Assembly: GCF_004330295.1 (NCBI RefSeq)
Contig: NZ_SJOJ01000023.1
Location: 1 to 64,000 of the forward strand
Reading direction: 5' to 3'
Length of the DNA: 64,000 bases
Source: Rahnella victoriana
Lineage (GTDB): Bacteria; Pseudomonadota; Gammaproteobacteria; Enterobacterales; Enterobacteriaceae
Shown: one piece after another, positions 45,875 through 56,502 of the stretch
How the letters are laid out: each line of letters opens with the position of its first letter
Numbering within the stretch: position 1 is the stretch's first letter
Notes under the pieces: generated by a model
Databases searched by the model: none
What the model was told of the DNA's origin: nothing
What the model saw: the letters and a program-made list of their open reading frames with translations, nothing else
Program-made: the position numbers and the translations under genes

Positions 45875-46716
45875 TTGAAAACCGCAGAGGGCTGGATATC
45901 TTCAGCCACATCATGCTGCTGCTCGGCGTGCTGGTGATTTTATTCCCGCTGTACGTCGCGTTTGTGGCGGCTTCGCTGGATAACACACAGATTTTTGATG
46001 TGCCGATGACGCTGATCCCCGGCACGCATTTGTGGGAAAACATCAGCACCATCTGGACGCAGGGCGCAGGCAACAACAGCCCGGCGTTTGGTCGTTTGCT
46101 GATCAACAGCTTCATCATGGCGATGGTGATCACCGTCGGTAAGATTTCGGTGTCGATGCTCTCGGCTTACGCGATTGTCTATTTCCGTTTTCCGCTGCGT
46201 AACCTGTTCTTCTGGCTGATTTTTATGACGCTGATGCTGCCGGTGGAAGTGCGTATTTTCCCAACCGTACAGGTGATCGCCAATCTGCATATGCTCGACA
46301 GCTACACCGGCCTGACGTTGCCGCTGATGGCCTCGGCGACCGCGACCTTCCTGTTCCGCCAGTTCTTTATGACCCTGCCGGATGAACTGCTGGAAGCGGC
46401 GCGTATCGACGGCGCGGGCGCGATGCGCTTCTTCTGGGACATCGTGTTGCCGCTGTCGAAAACCAATCTCGCGGCGCTGTTCGTCATCACCTTTATTTAT
46501 GGCTGGAACCAATATTTGTGGCCGATTCTGATCACCAGCGATGCCTCGATGGGGACGGCGGTGGCGGGGATTAAAAGCATGATTTCCTCCGGCGATGGCT
46601 CGACGCAATGGAATCAGGTGATGGCGGCCATGATCCTGACCTTATTACCACCGCTGGCGGTGGTGCTTCTGATGCAGCGCTGGTTTGTGCGCGGCCTGGT
46701 AGACAGTGAGAAGTAA
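45871..46716 (+). CDS. ugpE: Glycerol-3-phosphate ABC permease UgpE
   Basis: This 281-residue permease partners UgpA. It starts [20 protein letters not shown] and carries the EAA loop [20 protein letters not shown] and a final [20 protein letters not shown] helix. Six helices are visible. It overlaps ugpA by 4 bp and ends 5 bp before ugpC. Confidence 0.96.
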   Translation: MIENRRGLDIFSHIMLLLGVLVILFPLYVAFVAASLDNTQIFDVPMTLIPGTHLWENISTIWTQGAGNNSPAFGRLLINSFIMAMVITVGKISVSMLSAYAIVYFRFPLRNLFFWLIFMTLMLPVEVRIFPTVQVIANLHMLDSYTGLTLPLMASATATFLFRQFFMTLPDELLEAARIDGAGAMRFFWDIVLPLSKTNLAALFVITFIYGWNQYLWPILITSDASMGTAVAGIKSMISSGDGSTQWNQVMAAMILTLLPPLAVVLLMQRWFVRGLVDSEK

Positions 46717-46721
46717 CTGAA

Positions 46722-47795
46722 ATGGCAAATTTGAAATTACAGGCAGTGACCAAGTCCTACGACGGCAAAAATCAGATCATTCAAAGTATCGATCTGGACG
46801 TCGCCGACGGCGAATTCATCGTGATGGTCGGGCCTTCCGGCTGCGGAAAATCGACCCTGCTGAGAATGGTGGCGGGGCTGGAACGTACCACGTCCGGCGA
46901 TATCTATATCAACGACCAGCGCGTCACCGAGCTGGAACCGAAAGACCGTGGCATCGCGATGGTGTTCCAGAACTACGCGCTGTATCCGCACATGACCGTG
47001 TTCGACAACATGGCATATGGCCTGAAAATTCGTGGCTTCGGTAAGGCGCAGATCCTCGCCCGCGTCGAAGAAGCGGCGCGTATTCTGGAACTCGGCCCGC
47101 TGCTCAAACGCAAGCCCCGCGAGCTTTCCGGCGGTCAGCGTCAGCGCGTGGCGATGGGGCGCGCCATCGTGCGTGAACCGTCGGTATTCCTGTTCGATGA
47201 ACCGCTTTCCAACCTCGACGCCAAACTGCGCGTGCAGATGCGCCTCGAGCTGCAACAACTGCACCGTCGTCTGCGCACCACCAGTTTGTACGTCACGCAC
47301 GATCAGGTCGAGGCCATGACGCTGGCCGAGCGGGTGATCGTGATGAACAAAGGCATCGCCGAGCAGATCGGGACGCCGTCGGAAGTCTACCGCCGTCCGG
47401 CCAGCCTGTTTGTCGCCAGCTTTATTGGCTCTCCGGCCATGAATCTGTTGCCCGGCCAGCTGACCACTGACGGTACGTCGCTGGTGATGGAAGGCGGATT
47501 TGAGTTGCCGCTGCCGGTTCCGCGTCCGGAATGGGGCGGTCGTGAGCTGACGATCGGTATTCGCCCTGAACATATTCATCTGACCGATGACACCCAAAAC
47601 GGTATTCCGATGGTGCTGAATACGCTGGAACTGCTGGGTGCGGATAATCTGGCGCACGGCAGGCTGGCGGGCAGCGGCGTGGTGGTGCGTTTATCGCATG
47701 AAGTGTTCCCGACAGCCGGATCGCTGTTGCGCTTGGATTTCCCGGCGAAAGCGTTACACTTTTTCGATACTCACAGCGGATTACGGATGGAATGA
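46722..47795 (+). CDS. ugpC: Glycerol-3-phosphate ABC ATPase UgpC
   Basis: This 357-residue ATPase has Walker [10 protein letters not shown], the signature [14 protein letters not shown], Walker [13 protein letters not shown] and a C-terminal regulatory domain ([11 protein letters not shown]). It powers UgpAE. It is similar to the sugar-island ATPase at 21127-22203, and the two families are known to substitute for one another in some bacteria. Its stop overlaps ugpQ by 4 bp. Confidence 0.97.
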   Translation: MANLKLQAVTKSYDGKNQIIQSIDLDVADGEFIVMVGPSGCGKSTLLRMVAGLERTTSGDIYINDQRVTELEPKDRGIAMVFQNYALYPHMTVFDNMAYGLKIRGFGKAQILARVEEAARILELGPLLKRKPRELSGGQRQRVAMGRAIVREPSVFLFDEPLSNLDAKLRVQMRLELQQLHRRLRTTSLYVTHDQVEAMTLAERVIVMNKGIAEQIGTPSEVYRRPASLFVASFIGSPAMNLLPGQLTTDGTSLVMEGGFELPLPVPRPEWGGRELTIGIRPEHIHLTDDTQNGIPMVLNTLELLGADNLAHGRLAGSGVVVRLSHEVFPTAGSLLRLDFPAKALHFFDTHSGLRME

Positions 47796-48538
47796 ACATG
47801 AAAGCCTGGCCCTATCCACGCATTGTGGCACACCGTGGCGGCGGCGCACTGGCGCCGGAGAATACGCTCGCAGCCATCGACACGGGCGCAAAATACGGTC
47901 ACACCATGATCGAATTTGACGCCAAACTGGCACAGGGCGGGGAAATCTTCCTGCTGCATGACGACACGCTGCAACGCACCAGCAACGGCTGGGGTGTCGC
48001 CGGGGATTTGCCGTGGGAAAAACTTCAGCAACTCGACGCCGGTGACTGGTTCGGTGCTGCGTTTAAAGGCGAGAAACTGCCGCTGCTGGCGCAGGTGGCA
48101 GAGCGTTGCGCCCGTCATCACATGATGGTGAATATCGAGATCAAACCGACCACCGGTCTGGATGAGAAAACCGGCACCGACGTCGCGCTGGCCGCCCGAG
48201 AATTATGGAAAGATCAGGCGATTCCGCCGCTGCTTTCCTCGTTTGAATTCGACGCGCTGATGGCCGCCAAAAAAGCCGCCCCGGAATTGCCACGCGGTCT
48301 GCTGATTGACGAATGGCGCGAAGACTGGAAAGCGCTGACCGACGAACTGGAATGCGTTTCGCTGCATCTCAATCATAAATTGCTCAACGCAGAACGCGTT
48401 AAAGCCATCAAAGACGCCGGACTGCATATTCTGGTGTATACGGTGAATAATCCGGCGCGCGCCCGCGAATTACTGGGCTGGGGCGTGGACTGTATTTGTA
48501 CCGATAAGATTGATGTGATTGGACCGGATTTTACCTAG
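47792..48538 (+). CDS. ugpQ: Glycerophosphodiester phosphodiesterase UgpQ
   Basis: This 248-residue cytoplasmic GDPD enzyme hydrolyses imported glycerophosphodiesters to glycerol 3-phosphate and an alcohol. Catalytic motifs are [19 protein letters not shown] (two-His and Glu), EFDAKLA and [16 protein letters not shown], with the metal-site IEIKPT. ATG 47792 overlaps the ugpC stop; a second ATG two codons on is an alternative. It is the last ugp gene. Confidence 0.96.
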   Translation: MNMKAWPYPRIVAHRGGGALAPENTLAAIDTGAKYGHTMIEFDAKLAQGGEIFLLHDDTLQRTSNGWGVAGDLPWEKLQQLDAGDWFGAAFKGEKLPLLAQVAERCARHHMMVNIEIKPTTGLDEKTGTDVALAARELWKDQAIPPLLSSFEFDALMAAKKAAPELPRGLLIDEWREDWKALTDELECVSLHLNHKLLNAERVKAIKDAGLHILVYTVNNPARARELLGWGVDCICTDKIDVIGPDFT

Positions 48539-48594
48539 AACATGGCGCTAAAAGTACACAACAGGCGCAGTGACCACCGCGCCTGAAAGATTAA

Positions 48595-48897
48595 CTAAGG
48601 TGTCTGATTCAATTTCTGGCCCAGCGTCTGGTTATTTTGCTGGATCTGCAAACGCTGCTGATTGCTCTGGATTTGCGACTTCAGCTTGAGTTGTTGCTGT
48701 TGCTGACTGTTACGCAGATCCTGCTCCTGCTGACGTTTCTGCATCTGCTGATTGTTTTGCTGTTGCTGCTGCATACGCTGTTGCGACGGGTTGGTCAGCA
48801 GCGGATCGTTAGGATTCGGTACCTTTTCGGCGGCGCTGGCGGTTTGCACGGCAAACAGCAATGGCAGCGCGGCGAGCATTCCATATAAACATTTCAT
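48595..48897 (-). CDS. yhhA: YhhA family glutamine-rich exported protein (DUF2756)
   Basis: This 100-residue protein has a signal peptide (MKCLYGMLAALPLLFAVQTASA) and a low-complexity mature part almost wholly made of Gln, Asn, Arg and Lys. I chose ATG 48897 because GGAGG lies 8 nt upstream; an ATG five codons earlier overlaps that site. The place after ugpQ, in opposite orientation, matches E. coli yhhA. Function is unknown. E. coli has ggt beyond it; here an EamA gene follows. Confidence 0.85.
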   Translation of the reverse strand: MKCLYGMLAALPLLFAVQTASAAEKVPNPNDPLLTNPSQQRMQQQQQNNQQMQKRQQEQDLRNSQQQQQLKLKSQIQSNQQRLQIQQNNQTLGQKLNQTP

Positions 48898-49110
48898 CAG
48901 GTCATCCTCCATTTACAGTCATCGTTTAAGTGTATGCCATCCCGGCGGCGGGCGTGTCATTTGAGCGCACGATTCCCTCAAAGCGTGGCGTGGCTCTCGT
49001 TTGCTCTATAATTGAACAGACGTCAACCACCTTCACCCGTCGCGGTTTCCCTCATTCCGTTACAATCGTGCATCTTTCACACTTTTCACTGACAAACAGG
49101 GCGAACTGCC

Positions 49111-50010
49111 GTGCCTTTACTTATTATCACCACCATTTTGTGGGCCTTCTCCTTCAGCCTGATCGGCGTCTATCTGGCCGGACAGGTCGACAGCGTGTTT
49201 TCCGTGCTGGTCCGTTTAGGGCTGGCGGCGCTGGTCTTTCTGCCTTTCCTGCGCTGGAAAGGCCATCAGCTCACCACCATTTTGCTGTATATGGCGGTCG
49301 GGGCGATGCAGCTTGGGATCATGTATCTCATCAGCTTCGAGGCGTATCTCTACCTGTCGGTACCGGAATTCCTGTTGTTCACGGTGATGACGCCGCTGTA
49401 TGTCACGCTGATTTATGACCTGATCAGTGGCCGCAAAATCCGCATTGGCTATGCGCTCAGCGCCCTGCTGGCGGTGGCCGGAGCAGCGATTATCCGTTAC
49501 GACCATATCAGCGAACACTTCATCATTGGCTTGCTGCTGGTGCAGGCGGCAAATATCTGTTTTGCCATCGGGCAGGTGGGCTACAAACGACTGATGGAAA
49601 CCCGGCCGATGCCGCAGCACACGGCGTTTTCCTGGTTCTATCTTGGCGCGCTGCTGTGTGCCGTCGTGGCGTGGTTCCTGTGGGGCAATCCGCAGAAACT
49701 GCCGACCACGAATTTACAGTGGGGCATTCTGGTGTGGCTGGGGATCGGCGCTTCCGGGCTGGGATATTTCATGTGGAACTACGGGGCGACGCAGGTTGAT
49801 GCGGGAACGCTGGGGATTATGAATAACTTTCACGTCCCGGCCGGGCTGCTGGTGAATCTGGCGATCTGGCAACAGCAGCCGCACTGGCCGAGCTTTATCA
49901 TCGGTGCGGCCGTGATTATGTCCTCACTGTGGGTACACCGGCGTTGGGTCGTGCCGCGTCGCGAACAAACGGCAGATGATCGCACGCGTGCTGCCGCGCC
50001 GAACGAATAA
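49111..50010 (+). CDS. EamA family (drug/metabolite) transporter next to metR
   Basis: This 299-residue protein has ten hydrophobic helices in two EamA halves ([20 protein letters not shown] and [20 protein letters not shown]) and ends in a charged cytoplasmic tail. It starts with GTG, with AGGGCG upstream. E. coli has the biotin transporter yigM of the same superfamily beside metR, so this may be its counterpart; I cannot confirm from memory. Its 3' end overlaps the convergent metR gene by 95 bp. Confidence 0.85.
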   Translation: MPLLIITTILWAFSFSLIGVYLAGQVDSVFSVLVRLGLAALVFLPFLRWKGHQLTTILLYMAVGAMQLGIMYLISFEAYLYLSVPEFLLFTVMTPLYVTLIYDLISGRKIRIGYALSALLAVAGAAIIRYDHISEHFIIGLLLVQAANICFAIGQVGYKRLMETRPMPQHTAFSWFYLGALLCAVVAWFLWGNPQKLPTTNLQWGILVWLGIGASGLGYFMWNYGATQVDAGTLGIMNNFHVPAGLLVNLAIWQQQPHWPSFIIGAAVIMSSLWVHRRWVVPRREQTADDRTRAAAPNE

Positions 50011-50851
50011 AGGCTTCGGTCACCGGCTGACGCTGTTCGCCGTCACGCACGGCAGCGTACAGGCGGCTCCATAAGCCATCGCCCAGGGTTTTGGTCACCA
50101 CCAGACCCTGGCGCTCAAAACTCTCTACGACCCAGTGCGGTAACGCCGCAATACCCATTCTCGCCGACACCATCTGAATCAATAACAACGTGTTATCGAC
50201 ACTTTTCAGTGACGGGCTGACCCCTGCCGGTTGCAGAAAATGACGCCAGATATCCAGACGCTGACGCTGTACCGGATAAATCATCAGCGTTTCTGTGCTG
50301 AGGTCTTCCGGCGTGATCACCGTTTTGGCCGCCAGCGGATGGTCCGGAGCCAGCACCAGACGCACTTCAAAATCGAACATCGGCGAATAATGCAAACCGC
50401 TGCGCGGCAGGATGTCGGAGGTTAATACGATGTCCAGCTCGCCCTGTTGCAGCGCGGGCTGCGGGTCGAAGGTCACGCCGGATTTGAAATCCATCATCAC
50501 CTGCGGCCAGTTCTGATGGAAGTTATCCAGCGCGGGCGTCAGCCACTGAATACAGCTGTGACATTCAATCGCGATGCGCAGTGAAGTCTGGTGCGGCTCG
50601 TTGCAGGCCTGTAACGCCTGCTGGATTTGCGGCAGCACCTGTTCAGCCAGATTCAGCATGATTTCGCCCTGCGGGGTAAAACGCAAAGGCTGACTTTTTC
50701 GCACGAACAACCTGAAACCGAGGCGTTGCTCAAGGTCACTGAACTGGTGCGACAGGGCCGATTGTGTCTGATGAAGCTGCGAGGCGGCTGCGGCCAGTGA
50801 CCCGGTGTTGCGCAGTGCTTGCAACGTTCGCAGGTGTTTCAGTTCGATCAT
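49916..50851 (-). CDS. metR: LysR-type methionine biosynthesis regulator MetR
   Basis: This 311-residue LysR protein has a winged helix at the N-terminus ([20 protein letters not shown] and [20 protein letters not shown]) and a homocysteine-sensing domain ending [20 protein letters not shown]. It activates metE and related genes. It is divergent from metE with 104 bp between the starts, the standard arrangement. Confidence 0.97.
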   Translation of the reverse strand: MIELKHLRTLQALRNTGSLAAAASQLHQTQSALSHQFSDLEQRLGFRLFVRKSQPLRFTPQGEIMLNLAEQVLPQIQQALQACNEPHQTSLRIAIECHSCIQWLTPALDNFHQNWPQVMMDFKSGVTFDPQPALQQGELDIVLTSDILPRSGLHYSPMFDFEVRLVLAPDHPLAAKTVITPEDLSTETLMIYPVQRQRLDIWRHFLQPAGVSPSLKSVDNTLLLIQMVSARMGIAALPHWVVESFERQGLVVTKTLGDGLWSRLYAAVRDGEQRQPVTEAFIRSARQHACDHLPFVRDAARPNAGVPTVRT

Positions 50852-50914
50852 GAGAGTCCTTCACTGTGTCATGAATAATTTGCGCTTGTGGAATATACAG
50901 TACCTGCGGATTAT

Positions 50915-50938
50915 GGATGTGTAAACATCTGGATGGCT
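50915..50938. promoter_or_regulatory. Candidate tandem MetJ boxes in the metR-metE region
   Basis: Three adjacent 8-mers, GGATGTGT, AAACATCT and GGATGGCT, match the AGACGTCT met box at 5, 6 and 5 of 8 bases. MetJ binds such tandem boxes cooperatively. The matches are imperfect, so this is a plausible rather than a firm site. Confidence 0.5.
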
Positions 50939-50955
50939 AAACAGGAATTAAAAAG

Positions 50956-53235
50956 ATGACGATACTAAATCACACTCTGGGTTTTCCACGCGTTGGTCTG
51001 CGTCGTGAACTTAAAAAAGCACAAGAAAGCTACTGGGCAGGCAATTCCACTCAGGAAGAACTGCTGGCAACCGGACGTGAACTGCGCGCCCGTCACTGGA
51101 AGCAACAGGCTGAAGCAGGCGTGGATTTGGTGCCGGTGGGCGATTTCGCCTGGTACGATCACGTACTCACCACCAGCCTGTTACTGGGAAACGTGCCCGC
51201 ACGTCACCAGAATGCCGACGGCTCTGTTGATCTCGATACCTTATTCCGTCTTGGCCGTGGCCGCGCACCGACCGGTAAACCGGCTGCCGCTGCGGAAATG
51301 ACAAAATGGTTTAACACCAACTATCACTATATGGTGCCGGAGTTTGTCAAAGGGCAGAAATTCAAACTGAGCTGGACACAACTGCTGGAAGAAGTGGACG
51401 AAGCGCTGGCGCTCGGCCACAAAGTAAAACCGGTTCTGCTGGGGCCGCTGACCTATCTGTGGCTCGGCAAAGTGAAAGGCGAACAGTTTGACCGTCTTTC
51501 CCTGCTCAACGACATTCTGCCGGTCTACCAGCAGGTGCTGGCTGAACTGGCAAAACGTGATATCGAATGGGTGCAGATTGATGAACCGGCTCTGGTGCTG
51601 GAACTGCCGCAGGAGTGGCTGGATGCGTATAAACCGGCTTATACCGCGCTGGAACAGAGCAAAACCAAACTGCTGCTGACCACTTATTTCGACAGCGTCG
51701 GGCATAACCTCGACACTATCCGTCAGTTGCCGGTACAGGGGCTGCACATTGACGCCGTCGCCGGTCGCGATGACCTGCAAACCGTCATCAGTAAACTGCC
51801 TGAAGACTGGCTGATTTCTCTGGGTGTCATCAATGGCCGTAACGTCTGGCGCGCCGATCTGAGCACCTGGTTTGACCGCCTGAAACCGCTGGCGGCGGGG
51901 CGCAATATCTGGATCGGCAGCTCCTGTTCGCTGCTGCACAGCCCGATCGACTTAAGCGTCGAAAACCGTCTGGATGAGGAAGTGAAAAGCTGGTTCGCCT
52001 TCGCCCTGCAAAAATGTGCAGAACTGGCATTGCTGACCTCGGCACTGAACAATCCGACCGCTGAAGCGCAGCAAAAACTGGCGGAGTACAGCGCGCCAAT
52101 CCGCGCCCGCCGTGAATCTGCCCGTGTGAACAATCCGGCGGTCGGTAAACGCGTGGCGGCAATCACTGCCGCAGATATTGAACGCCCGAATGTTTACACC
52201 GAACGCGCCAAAGCGCAGCGCGCCCGTTTCAACCTGCCAGCCTGGCCGACGACCACCATCGGTTCATTCCCGCAAACCACCGAAATCCGTGGTCTGCGTC
52301 TGGACTTCAAACAGGGTCGTCTGGACAACACCAGATACCGTACCGGCATCAGCGAGCACATCAAACAAGCCATTAAAGAACAGGAACGTCTGGGTATCGA
52401 CGTGCTGGTTCACGGCGAAGCTGAACGTAACGACATGGTGGAATATTTCGGCGAACATCTGGACGGTTTTGTGTTCACGCAAAACGGTTGGGTACAAAGC
52501 TACGGTTCACGTTGCGTAAAACCGCCGGTGATTATCGGCGACGTCAGCCGTCCGCAGGCCATCACCGTTGAGTGGGCGAAGTACGCGCAGTCGCTGACTG
52601 AAAAACCGGTGAAAGGCATGCTGACCGGTCCGCTGACCATTCTCTGCTGGTCCTTCCCGCGTGAAGATGTCAGCCGTGAAACCATCGCCAGACAAATTGC
52701 GCTGGCGCTGCGCGACGAAGTGGAAGATCTGGAAAAAGCCGGTATCGGTATTATCCAGATTGATGAACCGGCACTGCGCGAGGGCCTGCCATTGCGCCGG
52801 TCTGAGTGGAACGCCTACCTGCGCTGGGCCGTGGATGCGTTCAAACTGAATGCGGCGATTGCCCGCGATGACACGCAGATCCACACCCACATGTGTTACT
52901 GCGAATTCAACGACATCATGGACTCGATTGCCGCGCTGGACGCGGATGTGATCACCATCGAAACCTCACGCTCCGATATGGACCTGCTGGAGTCGTTCAA
53001 AGACTTCGAGTATCCGAACGAAATCGGGCCGGGCGTGTATGACATTCACTCACCGAATGTACCCAGCGTGGAATGGATTGAAGACCTGCTGCGTAAAGCG
53101 GCGGATCGTATTCCGGCAGAACGCCTGTGGGTGAACCCGGACTGCGGCCTGAAAACCCGTGGCTGGCCGGAAACCCGCGAGTCGCTGGAAAACATGGTGA
53201 AAGCCGCCAGGCGCCTGCGCGCTGAGAAAGCCTGA
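50956..53235 (+). CDS. metE: Cobalamin-independent methionine synthase
   Basis: This 759-residue enzyme moves a methyl group from 5-methyltetrahydropteroyl-triglutamate to homocysteine in the last step of methionine synthesis. It begins [20 protein letters not shown]. The C-terminal barrel carries [14 protein letters not shown] and the zinc ligands in [11 protein letters not shown] (about 641-651) and [11 protein letters not shown]. Length equals the family norm. It is divergent from metR. Confidence 0.98.
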   Translation: MTILNHTLGFPRVGLRRELKKAQESYWAGNSTQEELLATGRELRARHWKQQAEAGVDLVPVGDFAWYDHVLTTSLLLGNVPARHQNADGSVDLDTLFRLGRGRAPTGKPAAAAEMTKWFNTNYHYMVPEFVKGQKFKLSWTQLLEEVDEALALGHKVKPVLLGPLTYLWLGKVKGEQFDRLSLLNDILPVYQQVLAELAKRDIEWVQIDEPALVLELPQEWLDAYKPAYTALEQSKTKLLLTTYFDSVGHNLDTIRQLPVQGLHIDAVAGRDDLQTVISKLPEDWLISLGVINGRNVWRADLSTWFDRLKPLAAGRNIWIGSSCSLLHSPIDLSVENRLDEEVKSWFAFALQKCAELALLTSALNNPTAEAQQKLAEYSAPIRARRESARVNNPAVGKRVAAITAADIERPNVYTERAKAQRARFNLPAWPTTTIGSFPQTTEIRGLRLDFKQGRLDNTRYRTGISEHIKQAIKEQERLGIDVLVHGEAERNDMVEYFGEHLDGFVFTQNGWVQSYGSRCVKPPVIIGDVSRPQAITVEWAKYAQSLTEKPVKGMLTGPLTILCWSFPREDVSRETIARQIALALRDEVEDLEKAGIGIIQIDEPALREGLPLRRSEWNAYLRWAVDAFKLNAAIARDDTQIHTHMCYCEFNDIMDSIAALDADVITIETSRSDMDLLESFKDFEYPNEIGPGVYDIHSPNVPSVEWIEDLLRKAADRIPAERLWVNPDCGLKTRGWPETRESLENMVKAARRLRAEKA

Positions 53236-53279
53236 TTTTGCACTGAGTAAAATGACGTTGTGTTGTTGCTGACACGTTT

Positions 53280-53305
53280 GGGGTACTCCGGTGCCCCTTT
53301 TTTAT
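53280..53305 (+). terminator. Rho-independent terminator of metE
   Basis: GGGGTAC and GTGCCCC form a 7-bp stem with one G-T wobble around TCCG, followed by TTTTTTATT. Confidence 0.88.
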
Positions 53306-53470
53306 TGTTCTCATTCGCACTTTGTTACGTCTCTTTCAGCCCGCGTCCAGCGGTGGCTGTGGCGCGGTTGCTGTTCTTATCTCCGGCCGGCTTCCACGCG
53401 CGGCGCGGTTCTCCGCTAGGCTTAAGACAGGTTTCGCAATCTTAAGCCTCATCAGACAGGGAGAGAAAAT

Positions 53471-54235
53471 ATGAACCGATTTAAAGATAAAGTGGTGGTC
53501 GTGACCGGTGCAGGTTCGGGCATGGGCGCTGCCTCGGCACGGCGTTTTTCGTCGGAAGGAGCCATTGTGGTGCTGGTCGGCCGGACAAAAGAAAAGCTGG
53601 AGAAAGTCGCCAAAACCTTAAGCAGTACGCAGTATTACATTCATCTGGCGGATGTTTCGAACCCGCAAGATGTGGAGCGTATGGCAGAAGTGATTGAGGA
53701 TAAATTCGGCCGCGTTGATGTGCTGGTGAACGGCGCGGGCGTCGTGGTGCAGGGCAAAGTGACAGAGGCCAGCCTCGATGACTGGCAGAAAATCATGGGT
53801 ATCGATCTCAGCGGTGTTTTCTACTGCACGCGCTTTTTCATGCCCGCGCTGATTAAAAGCAAAGGCAATATCGTCAATATCTCCTCGGTGTCCGGCATGG
53901 GCGGCGACTGGGGCATGAGTTTTTACAATGCGGCCAAGGGCGGCGTGACCAACTTTACCCGCGCCATCGCCATGGATCACGGTAAGGACGGCGTGCGCGT
54001 TAACGCGGTGTGCCCGTCGCTGACGTTCACCGATATGGCGGCAGACATTAAAGACAATAAGCCGCTGCTGGCAAAATTTGCCGAACGCATCCCGCTGGGG
54101 CGTGGCGCAGAGCCGGAAGAAATTGCCGATGTAATTGCCTTTCTCGCCAGTCATGACGCCCGTTTTGTTACCGGGGTAAACCTGCCGGTGGATGGCGGTC
54201 TTTCTTCCTCTAACGGCCAGCCTCCGCAGGCGTAA
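53471..54235 (+). CDS. Short-chain dehydrogenase/reductase
   Basis: This 254-residue classical SDR has the cofactor loop VTGAGSGMGAASARRF (12-27), NGAG in place of NNAG (about 88), the catalytic Ser in ISSVSGMGG and Tyr/Lys in YNAAKGG (about 156-160), and a C-terminal GVNLPVDGGL. Arg in LVGRTKEKL after the second strand suggests NADP(H) use. GGGAG precedes the start. It stands alone between metE and the frw/pfl block; the substrate is not evident. Confidence 0.88.
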   Translation: MNRFKDKVVVVTGAGSGMGAASARRFSSEGAIVVLVGRTKEKLEKVAKTLSSTQYYIHLADVSNPQDVERMAEVIEDKFGRVDVLVNGAGVVVQGKVTEASLDDWQKIMGIDLSGVFYCTRFFMPALIKSKGNIVNISSVSGMGGDWGMSFYNAAKGGVTNFTRAIAMDHGKDGVRVNAVCPSLTFTDMAADIKDNKPLLAKFAERIPLGRGAEPEEIADVIAFLASHDARFVTGVNLPVDGGLSSSNGQPPQA

Positions 54236-54379
54236 TCCCCTGAAACGGGGTGTTTACCGGCGCGTCACTTCTCCGGCGCGCCGGATTTTCCATTCCCTCC
54301 CGCAAATTTGCGACTTCCTTTTCAGTCTCCGGCGCAGGTTGGTTATCATAGAAATATTCTGCTGACAGGTGGCGTGACG

Positions 54380-55243
54380 ATGACTGCTTCTCTTTTTCCC
54401 CTTTTGTCTCCGGTACTTGAACATCCGGCCGGTATCCGACAGGTGTATTTTGCCGGTGCTCAGCATCCTGTGCCGGAACTGGCTTATCAGGTGGATTTCC
54501 CGCGACTGGAACTGATCCTCGACGGTGAGCAGCGGATGAACTGGGAAGATGAGCAGGGGAATAATCAGCCCACCCGGCTGCGGGCGGGCGATGTGTTGTT
54601 CGTTCCCGCAAAAGGCTGGAACAGTCCGCAGTGGGAAAAACCGGTGCGGACGCTGAGCCTGTTATTTGGCAAGCAACAGCTGGGTTTCAGCCTGCTTAAC
54701 TGGGATGGTGCGCAGTTCACCGCCAGCGAAAAAGGCAATGTCGCCAGACGCGGCCCCCGGGTCGGGGCGTTTATGTTGCAGGCGCTAAATGAACTGGCCT
54801 GGCACCACAGCGATCAGGCGACGGCGCAGTTTCTGGTGAAAGGCTTACTCAGCCACGCGCTGGATTTGTTCAGTTCTTCCGTACAAACCGCGTCACGCAG
54901 TCAGGCGCTGTTTGAGGCTATCCGCCAGCATATTGAGGAACATTATCGCGAGCCGCTGACCCGGGATTCTGTTGCTCAAGCCTTCTATATTTCACCGAAT
55001 TATCTGTCGCATTTGTTCCAGAAAAGCGGCGGTATCGGGCTGAACGAATACCTGAATTATGTGCGACTTGAGCAGGCGAAGAATTTGCTGAAAGGCTATG
55101 ACATGAAGGTCAGGGAAGTGGCGCATGCCTGCGGATTTGTCGACAGCAACTATTTTTGCCGCCAGTTCAGGAAAAGTACCGAGCGTTCTCCTTCGGAGTA
55201 CCGTCGGCAGTACCGCAGTCAGCTTGAAAATATTGAGCCGTAG
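54380..55243 (+). CDS. yijO: AraC family regulator YijO
   Basis: This 288-residue regulator has an N-terminal cupin-like sensor domain (about 1-175) and a C-terminal pair of helix-turn-helix units (about 185-280): DSVAQAFYISPNYLSHLFQK and VREVAHACGFVDSNYFCRQF. The start at 54380 (MTASLFPLL) has AGGTGG upstream; a 24-residue extension was rejected. It converges on frwD with a 3-bp gap, as E. coli yijO does beside frw/pfl, so it may control that block. The signal is unknown. Confidence 0.87.
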   Translation: MTASLFPLLSPVLEHPAGIRQVYFAGAQHPVPELAYQVDFPRLELILDGEQRMNWEDEQGNNQPTRLRAGDVLFVPAKGWNSPQWEKPVRTLSLLFGKQQLGFSLLNWDGAQFTASEKGNVARRGPRVGAFMLQALNELAWHHSDQATAQFLVKGLLSHALDLFSSSVQTASRSQALFEAIRQHIEEHYREPLTRDSVAQAFYISPNYLSHLFQKSGGIGLNEYLNYVRLEQAKNLLKGYDMKVREVAHACGFVDSNYFCRQFRKSTERSPSEYRRQYRSQLENIEP

Positions 55244-55246
55244 CCG

Positions 55247-55591
55247 TTAAGACAACACGATTTTTGTGCCCTGCGGCGAGGTGGCGATTTTTCTAACGGC
55301 CGCCATCACTTTTTCCGGTGTGCGCAAAAATGGCTGAATGCCGGTTTGAACACAGCGGCTATGCGTAAACCGCCCGCTGTTTTCCAGCTGGATTTCGGTG
55401 ATCAGCAGAACAAGATCCGCCTGAGCAATATCACTTTCCGACAGCGCATTTTCCACGCCCAGCGCACCCTGCGTTTCGACTTTCACCTGCCATTTTTCGT
55501 GCTGGCACAGTTTTTCCAGCTTTTCTGCCGCCATATACGTATGCGCCACACCGCTGATACAGGCAGTCACGGCAACCAGTTTGAGCGACAT
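55247..55591 (-). CDS. frwD: Fructose-like PTS EIIB component FrwD
   Basis: This 114-residue EIIB domain has the phospho-Cys in AVTACISGVAHTYMAAEKL (Cys about 11), like FrwB but with a diverged C-terminal half (GRFTHSRCVQTGIQPFLRTP). It would pass phosphate from PtsA to the sugar during uptake through FrwC. It is the last gene of the leftward frwC-frwB-pflD-pflC-frwD unit. Confidence 0.9.
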   Translation of the reverse strand: MSLKLVAVTACISGVAHTYMAAEKLEKLCQHEKWQVKVETQGALGVENALSESDIAQADLVLLITEIQLENSGRFTHSRCVQTGIQPFLRTPEKVMAAVRKIATSPQGTKIVLS

Positions 55592-55614
55592 ATCATTTCC
55601 CCTGATTAAAAAAT

Positions 55615-56502
55615 TTATCCACCGAGTGTCACGTTATAACCGTATTTTTCGGCCATCGCCTGAAACGGTGCAATAGTTGCGGCATCCGGCACAGGGATTT
55701 TGTGCATTGAATACGTTTTATCCAGTAACGGGTATTTCGCTTCACCGTATTTATGGAAGGGTAGCAGATGGATTTCATGTAAGTTGAAGGGCTTAAGGAA
55801 ATCGAGAATGTGTCGCATATTTTCCAGCGTCAGGGTGAAACCGGGGATCAGCGGTAAGCGGGGCAGCAGTTTAACGCCGCGTTGAGCCAGTGCCGTGAAG
55901 TTTTCCAGCACCCGTGGCTGGTTCATATTGAGCACGGATCTCGCCTGAGCGGGATCCATGATTTTAAAGTCATACAGTACCTGATCGCAGTGATCGGTGA
56001 GCGACAGCAGGTGATCCTGCGGTGCATCGCCCGCCGTTTCGATTGCTGTATGAATACCTAAATTCTGCAACGCTTTCAGCAACTCACCGGCAAACGCGTG
56101 TTGCATCAGCACTTCGCCGCCGGAAAGCGTCACTCCGCCGCCCGATGAGCGGAAAAACACGTCATCTTTCAGCAGTCGCGTCATTAAAGCGGACTGCGGG
56201 ATGTCTTCGCCGACGTATTCCATCGCACCACTCGGGCATTCGCTGGGATCCTGCAGACAGGTGCGGCAGTTCAGACATTTTGCCTGACGTTTGATGATCT
56301 GAATGCGTGGCGACATGGATTCAGGGTTGGCGCACCACGGACAGCGGTGCGGGCAGCCTTTGAAGAACACCAGGGTACGGATACCCTGACCATCGTTGAG
56401 GGAAAAACGCTGGATATTGAAAATACGTCCCTGTCTTTCCGGCGCATTGATTACCGGAATGCGCAACTCAGAGCTGATGCGCGGTGCGGCCAATGATGTC
56501 AT
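55615..56502 (-). CDS. pflC: Glycyl-radical enzyme activase PflC
   Basis: This 295-residue radical SAM protein generates the glycyl radical in PflD. The first iron-sulfur site is GCPHRCPWCANPES (CxxxCxxC, about 47-60). A ferredoxin-like insert follows (CLNCRTCLQ and CPSGAMEY), as in activases of the dehydratase type. GGGVTLSGGEVLMQ is the SAM-binding region. I chose ATG 56502 (MTSLAAPRIS) because GGAG lies upstream; it overlaps the end of pflD by 35 bp. A longer frame inside pflD was rejected. Confidence 0.93.
   Translation of the reverse strand: MTSLAAPRISSELRIPVINAPERQGRIFNIQRFSLNDGQGIRTLVFFKGCPHRCPWCANPESMSPRIQIIKRQAKCLNCRTCLQDPSECPSGAMEYVGEDIPQSALMTRLLKDDVFFRSSGGGVTLSGGEVLMQHAFAGELLKALQNLGIHTAIETAGDAPQDHLLSLTDHCDQVLYDFKIMDPAQARSVLNMNQPRVLENFTALAQRGVKLLPRLPLIPGFTLTLENMRHILDFLKPFNLHEIHLLPFHKYGEAKYPLLDKTYSMHKIPVPDAATIAPFQAMAEKYGYNVTLGG

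Noticed and set aside
48562-48585. CAGGCGC/GCGCCTG hairpin between ugpQ and yhhA as a terminator
   Set aside because: The stem is 7 bp with a 10-nt loop and no T-run on either strand; termination cannot be supported.
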